From: Alicyclobacillaceae bacterium I2511
GTDB lineage: Bacteria; Bacillota; Bacilli; Alicyclobacillales; Alicyclobacillaceae
Direction: 5' to 3'
NCBI GenBank assembly: GCA_003584005.1
Contig: QXHL01000007.1
Location: 1 to 64,000, forward strand
Length of the DNA: 64,000 bases
Shown: piece after piece, positions 15,970 to 23,486 of the stretch
Layout of the letters: every line of letters begins with the position of its first letter
Position numbering within the stretch: position 1 is the stretch's first letter
Made by a program: the position numbers and the translations under genes
The notes under the pieces: model-generated
Told to the model about the DNA's origin: nothing
The model's database searches: none
What the model saw: the letters and a program-made list of their open reading frames with translations, nothing else

Positions 15970-17553
15970 TTGAAGATCTTAGTCGCAGATGACATTTCAT
16001 TGCTCGGATTGGAAAAGTTGCAGTCCATTCCAGACATGGAGGTAGTGGTTCGTACAGGCATGTCTGAAAGCGAAGTGATGCAGGCTATCAGCAATGCGGA
16101 TGCCCTACTTGTGCGGTCCCAAACGAAAGTGACAGAGCGTGTATTATCTGCTGCAAAGTCTTTGCAGGTAATTGGCCGCGCTGGGGTTGGAGTGGATAAC
16201 ATCGATGTGCTCAGCGCAACTCGACGCGGTGTAGTGGTCATCAATGCACCTGATGGCAATACCATTGCAGCAGCGGAACATACCCTAGCCATGATGTTAG
16301 GGATGTCGCGGTTAATTCCGCAGGCATTCCAGTCCATTCAGTCGGGCGCCTGGGACCGAAAGTCTTTTGTGGGTGTGGAGCTGTATGGGAAGACCTTGGC
16401 TGTTGTGGGGATGGGACATATTGGTGCAGAGGTTGCAAAACGGGCCAAGGCATTTGGCATGCGGGTAATTGGTTTTGACCCCTTTCTTTCGGAAGAGCGC
16501 GCCCGGTTGCTGGGAATTACGCGGGCGACATTGGACGAAGCTGTGAGTGAAGCAGACTTTATTACCGTTCACACGCCGCTCACCAAAGAGACTCATCATC
16601 TGTTGGGAAAAGCCCAGTTTGCCGCAATGAAAAAGGGTGTTCGCGTAATCAATTGTGCGCGCGGTGGCATAGTCGATGAGGTTGCACTGGCAGAGGGTCT
16701 GGAAAGTGGCCGGGTGGCTGGGGCGGCACTAGACGTTTACGAGACTGAACCGTTTGCACTGGACCATCCTTTGCGCCACTTTAAGAACGTGATTTTCACA
16801 CCACACCTGGGGGCATCCACTGTAGAAGCCCAAGTGAATGTGGCCATTTCCGTGGCGGAAGAAGTGGCGAATGTTTTGCAGGGGAAACCCTTTCAAAATG
16901 CAATAAACCTGCCCTCCCTTTCGGCAGAGCAAAAAGCATACTTGCAACCTTTTCTCACCTTGGGAGAGAGGCTGGGGTCCTTTCTTGGGCAGGCGGTTCC
17001 AGGTTCCCTGGAAGATTTGGAAATTACCTATGGAGGTGATTTGGCAGATCAGGATGTGAGTTTTATTGCGCGGACGGTACTGAAGGGACTACTGGGACAA
17101 CGCCATGGCGATGAAGTCAACTATGTAAATGCCCCATTTCTAGCCAAGGCTGCAGGTCTGGAAGTGCGGGAGGTGAAACAACCGAAGTCGAGAGTATACA
17201 CCAACTTGTTGACGGTGGGGGTTACCTCAGGTAAGACGAGGCACACGGTTTCAGGGACGCTGTATAACGGTTCTGGACCTCGCATCGTTGAGGTGGATGA
17301 CTATCTTATTGATGCCCAACCAGAAGGAGCCATGATTTTCACCCGCCATCAAGACCGTCCCGGCATGATTGGTCGAATTGGCATGATTTTGGGGGAGGCA
17401 GATATCAATATTGCGTCCATGCAAGTGGGCAGAAAAGAAACAGGGGGCGAAGCGGTCATGCTACTCACAGTAGACAAACCTGTACCAGAGTCGGCGATTG
17501 AAAAAGTCCAGACCCTCTCTGGAATTTTCGCGGTGCATAGGATTGAACTTTAG
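15970..17553 (+). CDS. serA: D-3-phosphoglycerate dehydrogenase
   Basis: 527 residues from TTG 15970, ten bases after GGGAGG; longer readings would translate through the riboswitch. SerA oxidises 3-phosphoglycerate to 3-phosphohydroxypyruvate, the first step of serine synthesis. Seen are the Rossmann motif VVGMGHIGAEVA, an Asp after the second strand (FDPF) indicating NAD, the NCARGGIVDE active-site segment, a middle substrate-regulatory domain, and a C-terminal ACT domain (FTRHQDRPGMIGRIGMIL) that binds serine in relatives. It leads an operon with serC and a HAD phosphatase, under ZTP-type control. Confidence 0.97.
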   Translation: MKILVADDISLLGLEKLQSIPDMEVVVRTGMSESEVMQAISNADALLVRSQTKVTERVLSAAKSLQVIGRAGVGVDNIDVLSATRRGVVVINAPDGNTIAAAEHTLAMMLGMSRLIPQAFQSIQSGAWDRKSFVGVELYGKTLAVVGMGHIGAEVAKRAKAFGMRVIGFDPFLSEERARLLGITRATLDEAVSEADFITVHTPLTKETHHLLGKAQFAAMKKGVRVINCARGGIVDEVALAEGLESGRVAGAALDVYETEPFALDHPLRHFKNVIFTPHLGASTVEAQVNVAISVAEEVANVLQGKPFQNAINLPSLSAEQKAYLQPFLTLGERLGSFLGQAVPGSLEDLEITYGGDLADQDVSFIARTVLKGLLGQRHGDEVNYVNAPFLAKAAGLEVREVKQPKSRVYTNLLTVGVTSGKTRHTVSGTLYNGSGPRIVEVDDYLIDAQPEGAMIFTRHQDRPGMIGRIGMILGEADINIASMQVGRKETGGEAVMLLTVDKPVPESAIEKVQTLSGIFAVHRIEL

Positions 17554-17648
17554 CAGCATGGTAAGGGGTCCCAAAATTTTTTCAGGATCTGTTGTGGGTG
17601 TACAGTCTGTCGATGTGCAGTAGATACAGTGAGTGGGAGGGTAAATCT

Positions 17649-18758
17649 ATGTACGAGGAAACGGAAGCAGTGCGGGCGGACAATTTTGGGGCTGGCCCAG
17701 CGGCATTGCCGGTGGCGGTGCTTCGACAGGTTCAAGAAGAATTTATAGCCTATCGGCAAACCGGGATGTCAGTGGTCGAATTGGGACATCGCACAGCAGA
17801 GTATTCCGAAATACAGAACCAGGCGAAACAGCGCTTACGGAGACTGCTTGGCATTTCAGAGGACTTTGAGGTGTTGTTTCTCCAGGGTGGAGCCAGTTTA
17901 CAGTTTGCCATGGTCCCATTGAATTTTCTTGACGATAATCAAACTGCGGCCTATGCATTGACTGGTTCTTGGGCGAAGAAGGCCTACCAGGAAGGGAAAC
18001 TGGTGGGACGGGTACGGGTTGCGTCCGATGGAGCAAATGAGGGATACAGGCACATTCCGAAGCTTGAGGAATTGCTGCTAGAGCCTGAGGATGCCTACTT
18101 GCATCTTACTTCAAACAACACGATTGTTGGCTCCCAGTGGGCCGATTTTCCAGTGGACACAGGGGTGCCTTTGGTGGCTGATATGTCCAGCGACATACTT
18201 TCTCGCCCGGTACCTGTCGAACGTTTTCAATTAATTTACGCCGGCGCTCAAAAAAATCTCGGCCCAGCAGGACTTACGATTGTAATTTTGCGCAAAAGTT
18301 GGCTGGAACAGGCGGTTGCAAAACGGGTGATTCCCAGCATGTTGCGGTATGATACGCATGTGAAGGGAGACTCTCGCTACAATACTCCACCTGTGTTTCC
18401 CATTTACGTGGCCGGACTGGTCCTGCAGTGGTTGGAGGAGCAGGGGGGGCTGGTGGCAATGGCTCGTCGCAATCAGGAAAAGGCAGCCGTGGTGTATCAG
18501 GCGATTGACGAGGGAGACAATTTCTACACAGGCGTGGTAGATGTGGACAGTCGGTCACCGATGAATATTACTTTTCGGCTGCCAACAGAAGAGCTAGAAA
18601 AACAATTTGTGCAGGAAGCAAAGGTAGCTGGAATGGTAGGATTAGGAGGGCATCGTTCTGTGGGTGGGTGCCGCGCTTCTCTGTACAATGCAGTGACATT
18701 GGAATCCTGTACTCGCTTGGCTGAGTTTATGGCTGACTTTCGCAAGATTCATGGGTAG
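17649..18758 (+). CDS. serC: Phosphoserine aminotransferase
   Basis: 369 residues from ATG 17649, eight bases after GGGAGGG. SerC transfers an amino group from glutamate to 3-phosphohydroxypyruvate using pyridoxal phosphate. NFGAGPAALP at the N-terminus, LFLQGGASLQFAM, and YAGAQKNLGPAGLT with the cofactor-binding Lys are the family signature, and HRSVGGCRASLYNA is the usual C-terminal substrate loop. It follows serA by about 95 bases with no terminator between, and is closely followed by the HAD phosphatase gene. Confidence 0.97.
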   Translation: MYEETEAVRADNFGAGPAALPVAVLRQVQEEFIAYRQTGMSVVELGHRTAEYSEIQNQAKQRLRRLLGISEDFEVLFLQGGASLQFAMVPLNFLDDNQTAAYALTGSWAKKAYQEGKLVGRVRVASDGANEGYRHIPKLEELLLEPEDAYLHLTSNNTIVGSQWADFPVDTGVPLVADMSSDILSRPVPVERFQLIYAGAQKNLGPAGLTIVILRKSWLEQAVAKRVIPSMLRYDTHVKGDSRYNTPPVFPIYVAGLVLQWLEEQGGLVAMARRNQEKAAVVYQAIDEGDNFYTGVVDVDSRSPMNITFRLPTEELEKQFVQEAKVAGMVGLGGHRSVGGCRASLYNAVTLESCTRLAEFMADFRKIHG

Positions 18759-18776
18759 CGTGGAAAGGAGTGAACC

Positions 18777-19904
18777 ATGTACCAGACCATACTTTTTGAC
18801 ATTGATGGTGTCATGCTAAGTGAAGAACGTTATTTTGATGCTTCGGCATTGACGGTCTATGAATTACTGTCCTCTCCGCGGGGCATGGGTCTTTGCTTGT
18901 CTGAACTGCCACCCTTTCGGGTCCAGCCTGTAGAAACAGAGATGAGGGTAATTCGACAAGGTGTGTTTGCGGACGATGCGGTCTTATACTTTATGAAAAG
19001 TCTTGGCGTCAATGCGAACTGGGACATGGTGTATCTTCAGTTTGCTACACAACTCTTATACTTGCTGGAAAGTGTGCCTGCAGAGGTGTCTGCTGCCGTG
19101 TTGCCGACAGATTGGACAGGGGACAGCTTGAGGCAAGTCGGCATGGCTTTGAAGGATGCGGGACATTTTCGTAATGAACCTGTCCCCCTACCCTTTCGAG
19201 GCTTCATAGAGGAGTTTTCGGGCTGTAAAAACCGTGCGGATTTGTTTGCCCACATTGAAGCAAAATTTGCATCCTATCGAGGTCGCGTGGGACTAGCACA
19301 GTATTGTCGAGGGCTGTGGGAATTGGGTCAAACTTGGTTTCAAGAGTGGTACTTAGGGGATGAGTATTTACAATCCACAGTGACTTCTGGTAAAGAGGGA
19401 TTCCTGCATCACGAAATTCCGTTGGTGAGTCCCGATGAATTTGCTGGATTGTTGCAAGTATGCCGTGGTCGCGGCATCACGCTTGGGGTTGCCACAGGCC
19501 GACCCGATGTAGAAACTCGAGTACCTTTAGGTGAACTCGGGTGGTTGCGTCACTTTGACCCGGACCGAATTACCACAGCTTCTGACGTACTGCGGGCCCA
19601 AGGGGAAGGGACTTCAAATCGTTCCCTGTCGAAGCCAGATCCATTTTCTTACTTGCGTAGCTATTTAGGGACGCAGGATGTGACACAAGTGTTGTCCACA
19701 GCCCTGCCCTTACCGGAGACTGAAGCCAATCAGGTGTTGGTGGTGGGGGACTCGGTGGCGGATTGGATGGCGGCACGCCATATGGGCGTTCACTTTGCTG
19801 CTGTTTTAACTGGATTGGCTGGTGTCGCGGCTCGGCCAGAGTTTGAAAATCTGGGTTGCGACTACATTTGGGAGAATGCGCTTGGCCTACAGCAAATCTT
19901 GTAA
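18777..19904 (+). CDS. HAD-superfamily hydrolase, candidate phosphoserine phosphatase
   Basis: 375 residues with all four HAD motifs: nucleophile Asp8 and Asp10 in FDIDGV, Thr240 in VATGRP, Lys286 in LSKPDPF, and Asp325/Asp329 in VVGDSVADW. A helical insertion of some 200 residues separates motifs I and II, much longer than in SerB. It begins 18 bases after serC behind GGAAAGGAG and ends at a strong terminator, so it is the third serine-operon gene. No serB is present; the position suggests it removes phosphate from phosphoserine, but sequence alone only supports a phosphatase. Confidence 0.82.
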   Translation: MYQTILFDIDGVMLSEERYFDASALTVYELLSSPRGMGLCLSELPPFRVQPVETEMRVIRQGVFADDAVLYFMKSLGVNANWDMVYLQFATQLLYLLESVPAEVSAAVLPTDWTGDSLRQVGMALKDAGHFRNEPVPLPFRGFIEEFSGCKNRADLFAHIEAKFASYRGRVGLAQYCRGLWELGQTWFQEWYLGDEYLQSTVTSGKEGFLHHEIPLVSPDEFAGLLQVCRGRGITLGVATGRPDVETRVPLGELGWLRHFDPDRITTASDVLRAQGEGTSNRSLSKPDPFSYLRSYLGTQDVTQVLSTALPLPETEANQVLVVGDSVADWMAARHMGVHFAAVLTGLAGVAARPEFENLGCDYIWENALGLQQIL

Positions 19905-19915
19905 GAGTTATTTGT

Positions 19916-19951
19916 ACAAAAACCCCGCGTTGTTCAATGCGGGGTTTTTGT
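19916..19951 (+). terminator. Rho-independent terminator of the serine operon
   Basis: ACAAAAACCCCGC (19916-19928) and GCGGGGTTTTTGT (19939-19951) form a perfect 13-bp stem with the T tract inside its 3' arm. Confidence 0.93.
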
Positions 19952-19989
19952 GTATTGTGAAACAGAAAGGACAAATTCATTGGGAATTC

Positions 19990-20026
19990 TAGATCTATTT
20001 ACAATGGAGATGTCAATAGATCTAAT
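19990..20026 (+). promoter_or_regulatory. hemQ promoter embedded in a long palindrome
   Basis: TTTACA (19998-20003), 17 bases, then TCTAAT (20021-20026) make a promoter. The same bases form an inverted repeat: 19990-20003 against 20011-20024, 14 pairs with one mismatch, the outer ten being perfect (TAGATCTATT/AATAGATCTA). The arms cover both promoter elements, as expected of a repressor operator. The predicted transcript would start near 20033, almost at the ribosome site. Confidence 0.6.
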
Positions 20027-20047
20027 ATTGAATTAGGAGGAGAAGGC

Positions 20048-20797
20048 GTGATGGGCGAGGCAGTGACAACACTGGATGGATGGTACACGTATCATGATTT
20101 TCGTACCTTGAATTGGCAGGCATGGCGTGCTGCACAGCCATCGGCTCGGCACGAGGCGTTAGCACAGTTGCTGGCCTTTGCGGAAAATAACCAACGGGCC
20201 CAACGGGATCGTCAAGGGGCCTATGGCCAGTATGCGATTGCTGGTCATAAGGCGGACCTGTTGTTTTTGCATATGCGACCGACTTTGGCAGCGTTAAACC
20301 AGGTGAAATCTGAGTTTCAAAAAACTCAGTTTGCGGATTTTACGCTTCCCAGTTACAGTTATATTTCCTGTGTGGAATTGAGTTCTTATTTGGCGAAACC
20401 AGGGGTATCTGTGGATCTGGACCCGTATTTGCAATCTCGTCTGAAACCTATGTTGCCAGAGATGCAGAGTATTTGTTTTTACCCTATGAATAAACGCCGA
20501 ACAGGAACGGACAACTGGTATATGCTGTCTGTTGAAGAACGGCGAGAGTTGATGAAAAGTCATGGCTTGATTGGGCGCAAGTACGGGGACGTGGTGACTC
20601 AAATTATCACTGGGTCACAGGGATTGGATGACTGGGAGTGGGGAGTCACCCTGTTTGCGGAAGATCCTTTGCAGTTTAAAAAGCTTGTTTATGAGATGCG
20701 CTTTGATGAGGTTAGCGCTCGTTTTGCTGAATTTGGTGCATTCTATGTGGGGACTCGCTTGAGTAAACTTCAGTGGAACCGTTATTTGCAGGTTTAA
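20048..20797 (+). CDS. hemQ: Coproheme decarboxylase HemQ (chlorite-dismutase family)
   Basis: 249 residues. HemQ completes haem synthesis in Gram-positives by oxidatively decarboxylating two propionates of coproheme. The catalytic Tyr145 (ICFYPMNKRR) and haem-ligand His172 (KSHGLIGRKY) fall at the usual positions, and WEWGVTLFAEDPLQFKKLVYEMRFDE is the conserved C-terminal block. Start is GTG 20048 or the adjacent ATG 20051, both within range of AGGAGG. It stands alone between a terminator and the convergent maf gene, with its own palindromic promoter. Confidence 0.96.
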   Translation: MMGEAVTTLDGWYTYHDFRTLNWQAWRAAQPSARHEALAQLLAFAENNQRAQRDRQGAYGQYAIAGHKADLLFLHMRPTLAALNQVKSEFQKTQFADFTLPSYSYISCVELSSYLAKPGVSVDLDPYLQSRLKPMLPEMQSICFYPMNKRRTGTDNWYMLSVEERRELMKSHGLIGRKYGDVVTQIITGSQGLDDWEWGVTLFAEDPLQFKKLVYEMRFDEVSARFAEFGAFYVGTRLSKLQWNRYLQV

Positions 20798-20810
20798 CCA
20801 GCGGGCCCCT

Positions 20811-21485
20811 TTACCTATGGAGAGGTGCAAACAAGGGGCGGCCGCAACGAGCAAATAGGTCTGCGACAAGGCGGACTGGTAGGCCCATCACGGTATAAAA
20901 ATCACCGTGGATGGATTCCACAAGGGTGGCACCCAGGCCTTGAATGCCATAGGCTCCCGCTTTGTCCATGGGTTCACCTGTGGCTACATAGCGGGCGATG
21001 GTGTCAGAACTGAGCGTGCGGAAGGTTACCTCGGTGCGGTCACTGACCACTTCCTGTCTGCCCTCAGGGGAGGTCATTAAACATACGCCGGTGACAACCT
21101 CGTGACTTCTGCCCTGTAACCGCATCAGCATTTCTTCTGCTTCTGCAGGTGTGTTTGGTTTGCCGAGCAGTTGTCCGTCTAAGACAACCAGGGTATCTGC
21201 TGCTAAGACCCAGTAAGCTCGCTTGTCATCCTTGATTCGGATTTCCGTCAAAGCTGCGAGAGCTTTTTGTTTGGCAAGAAATGCGACATGATCTAGCGGG
21301 GGCAACTGTATTGCAACCTGCTCACACAGGGATGTAGGGTGGATGGAAAACGCAATGCCGAGTTGTTCAAGCAACTGTCGTCTGCGTGGCGACGCTGAGG
21401 CGAGAATCACAGACAGTTCTGTGCTGTCTGTGACACTTAGGACAGGCGTCGTTGCAGAAATGGTCAATGGAGGGTTGGTTTGCAT
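20811..21485 (-). CDS. maf: Maf-family nucleotide pyrophosphatase
   Basis: 224 residues from ATG 21485 behind GGAAG; the frame is open further upstream but lacks a ribosome site. LASASPRRRQLLEQLG, LAADTLVVLDGQLLGKP and KAGAYGIQGLGATLVESIHGDFYTVMGLP are diagnostic of Maf house-cleaning enzymes, which hydrolyse dTTP, UTP or modified nucleotides to monophosphates. About 35 N-terminal residues precede the usual start of the fold, which is somewhat long. It converges with hemQ, with only 13 bases between stops. Confidence 0.93.
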   Translation of the reverse strand: MQTNPPLTISATTPVLSVTDSTELSVILASASPRRRQLLEQLGIAFSIHPTSLCEQVAIQLPPLDHVAFLAKQKALAALTEIRIKDDKRAYWVLAADTLVVLDGQLLGKPNTPAEAEEMLMRLQGRSHEVVTGVCLMTSPEGRQEVVSDRTEVTFRTLSSDTIARYVATGEPMDKAGAYGIQGLGATLVESIHGDFYTVMGLPVRLVADLFARCGRPLFAPLHR

Positions 21486-21645
21486 GGGATGAGCAACTTC
21501 CTTTCCAGTCTTTCCTCCATCATACGGATATGGGAGTATGGGTGCAATCAATCTCTAATGGCGGGGATATGTGAACCATACATACATTCTGTGTCCATAG
21601 GATATAGTATGGACTAGTTTCAACCCAGGGTGGAGGTGCTGTCAA

Positions 21646-21816
21646 ATGTCATCCAGACGAAAATCCATAGGGCGGGGTGATGAAGCTTCTGGGCCAGTAT
21701 TCTCCTCTACTGCTAGTGCAAGTATGGCCAGGGGAGAGTCGGTTGAGAAGATGGAGCACCGCCAGGTTCGGTCGCCAAGTCATGGCAAATACGTTCGCAA
21801 ACTTGGAGGACGGTAG
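21646..21816 (+). CDS. Small basic protein of unknown function (56 residues)
   Basis: ATG 21646 lies seven bases after a strong GGAGGTG, and TATAGT at 21603-21608 could be a -10 element. The protein is 56 residues, rich in Ser, Arg and Lys, without hydrophobic segments, and ends YVRKLGGR. Low complexity (SSTASASMARGES) and charge suggest a disordered nucleic-acid- or ribosome-binding peptide, but I do not recognise a family. The strong ribosome site and isolation between two minus-strand genes argue it is real. Confidence 0.55.
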   Translation: MSSRRKSIGRGDEASGPVFSSTASASMARGESVEKMEHRQVRSPSHGKYVRKLGGR

Positions 21817-21900
21817 GACGCTTTCGTGAGTTCCCCTGCAGCAGTCCTGTAGGGGACAATTAGGAATTGGCGTGGTTCAACACATCAACCTGGGTGGAAC

Positions 21901-21939
21901 TTCGGGGTCTGGCGCAGAATCATGTGCTCAGACCCCGAA
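21901..21939. terminator. Long hairpin at the end of the BaiN-like gene
   Basis: TTCGGGGTCTG (21901-21911) and CAGACCCCGAA (21929-21939) form a perfect 11-bp stem straddling the stop codon of the minus-strand flavoprotein and downstream of the small plus-strand gene. No T run is present on either side, so termination efficiency is uncertain. Confidence 0.5.
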
Positions 21940-23326
21940 ATTGTGTGTCGGACCCGGTATCCCTACAGTTGTTTTCCGGCACAGGTGTGGCCAGTGCCAT
22001 TAAGGCTGCTTGTTGGCCTGCCAAGTGCCCAGTGGAAAAAGCCAGGGTAATGTTATATCCGCCAGTGTGTGCGTGAATGTCCATGACCTCACCAGCGAAA
22101 AATAGGCCTTCACAGCGCTTTGATTCCATTGTACGTGGATTGATATCCTGTGTCGCAATGCCACCCCCTGTAACCGTAGCCTTAGCCAAGGGCAGGGTAC
22201 CCACAATATGAACCTGTAGTTGCTTACAGGCCTGACACACTGTAGAAATAATCCGGTCACTTATTTGCAAAATGGGCTGATGTCCATTGCATTGGGCTTG
22301 TTCCAGTACCACGTCCACAAGTCTTTCAGGCAGGCGTTGTGTGAGCAAGGTGGACAGGTAGCGGCGGGAAGAGGTGAACTTTTCAGCCAATAGCCACGCC
22401 TCCAGTTCACTCACAGAAGTATTCGGAAGGGTGTCAATGATGGCCCACAAGGAATGGCTGGCGTCCTTTCGCAACGCGGTGGAGATGTAATGGCTGCAGC
22501 GCAATGCCACCGGGCCACTTAATCCAAAATGTGTGAACAAAAGGTCCCCTCTTTCAGTTGTAAGAACTTTCTTTTTATCTTGGCGAACTTGTATCGTAAC
22601 ATCCCGTAGGGAAATCCCTTGCAAAAGTTTTTCAGTAATCCAACGAGTATCTGAGGTTATAGGCACTTCTGTGGGGTATGGTTCTACCACACGGTGACCC
22701 AATTGACGGGCCCAAGGGTATGCATCCCCTGAACTCCCGGTTTGGGGAACACTGCAGCCCCCTGTAGCAACTACAACGGTGCGTGCCCAAATCGGCCCAT
22801 CGCGGGTCTGTACACCACACACTTGGCTTTTTCGGCTGAGAATTTCAGTGACTGGGGTTTCCAATAAAAAGGTAACACCCGATGATTGGGCATAATCGAC
22901 CAAGGCGTGTACGACAGTGGCAGCCTTATCGGAAACGGGAAATACGCGTCCCCTGTCTTCTTCTTTCAGTTGGATGCCCAAGACCTCGAAAAAACTTTGC
23001 ACATCTTGGTTTGAGAAACGATGTAAAGCAGAAAATGTAAATCGGGGATTGCCCAGGACATTCTCCATGAATTCCGGGAGGGGTTTGGCATTGGTCACAT
23101 TACAACGCCCCCCACCGGAAATCGCCAATTTGCGTCCCAGTCGCAGTCCTTTTTCCACCAGTATGGTGTGGGCACCTGTTTCTTGAGCTGAAATACTGGC
23201 CATTAATCCAGCCGGTCCACCGCCAATGATGAGGACATCCCATGGATTCTGTGGGGATGTGCCCATGTGCGTGCGGGCAGGCGGATTTCTTGGGTCTATG
23301 GGATTAGAAGTATGTGGTGATGACAC
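21920..23326 (-). CDS. NAD(P)/FAD-dependent oxidoreductase, YhiN/HI0933 (BaiN-like) family
   Basis: 468 residues. VLIIGGGPAGLMASISA binds FAD; KLAISGGGRCNVTNAKP and VATGGCSVPQTGSSGDAY are signature blocks of the HI0933 family, and GLFFAGEVMDIHAHTGGYNITLAFSTGHLAG is its C-terminal flavin contact. The physiological substrate of most members is unknown; one clostridial member reduces bile-acid intermediates. GTG 23326 behind GGAAAGGGG is chosen; ATG 23266 lacks a ribosome site, and the frame stays open to 23395. It lies downstream of acnA, separated by a terminator. Confidence 0.88.
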   Translation of the reverse strand: MSSPHTSNPIDPRNPPARTHMGTSPQNPWDVLIIGGGPAGLMASISAQETGAHTILVEKGLRLGRKLAISGGGRCNVTNAKPLPEFMENVLGNPRFTFSALHRFSNQDVQSFFEVLGIQLKEEDRGRVFPVSDKAATVVHALVDYAQSSGVTFLLETPVTEILSRKSQVCGVQTRDGPIWARTVVVATGGCSVPQTGSSGDAYPWARQLGHRVVEPYPTEVPITSDTRWITEKLLQGISLRDVTIQVRQDKKKVLTTERGDLLFTHFGLSGPVALRCSHYISTALRKDASHSLWAIIDTLPNTSVSELEAWLLAEKFTSSRRYLSTLLTQRLPERLVDVVLEQAQCNGHQPILQISDRIISTVCQACKQLQVHIVGTLPLAKATVTGGGIATQDINPRTMESKRCEGLFFAGEVMDIHAHTGGYNITLAFSTGHLAGQQAALMALATPVPENNCRDTGSDTQFRGLST

Positions 23327-23442
23327 AACGCAAGGGTCCCCTTTCCAAATGGTTGTGATTTTATGGGTGAAAGTAGCCGCCGGGTGAGGATACACGGCGG
23401 CTACAGGATGTACGTGTTACAGTTGGCGTGTGTAGAGGGCCC

Positions 23443-23464
23443 AAAAAAGGGTTTTTCTGAACCC
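23443..23464 (-). terminator. Rho-independent terminator of acnA
   Basis: Read on the minus strand, GGGTT and AACCC form a short stem followed by six U. It lies just beyond the acnA stop at 23487. Confidence 0.8.
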
Positions 23465-23486
23465 GCTTTTGGAATACGTACGTTTA

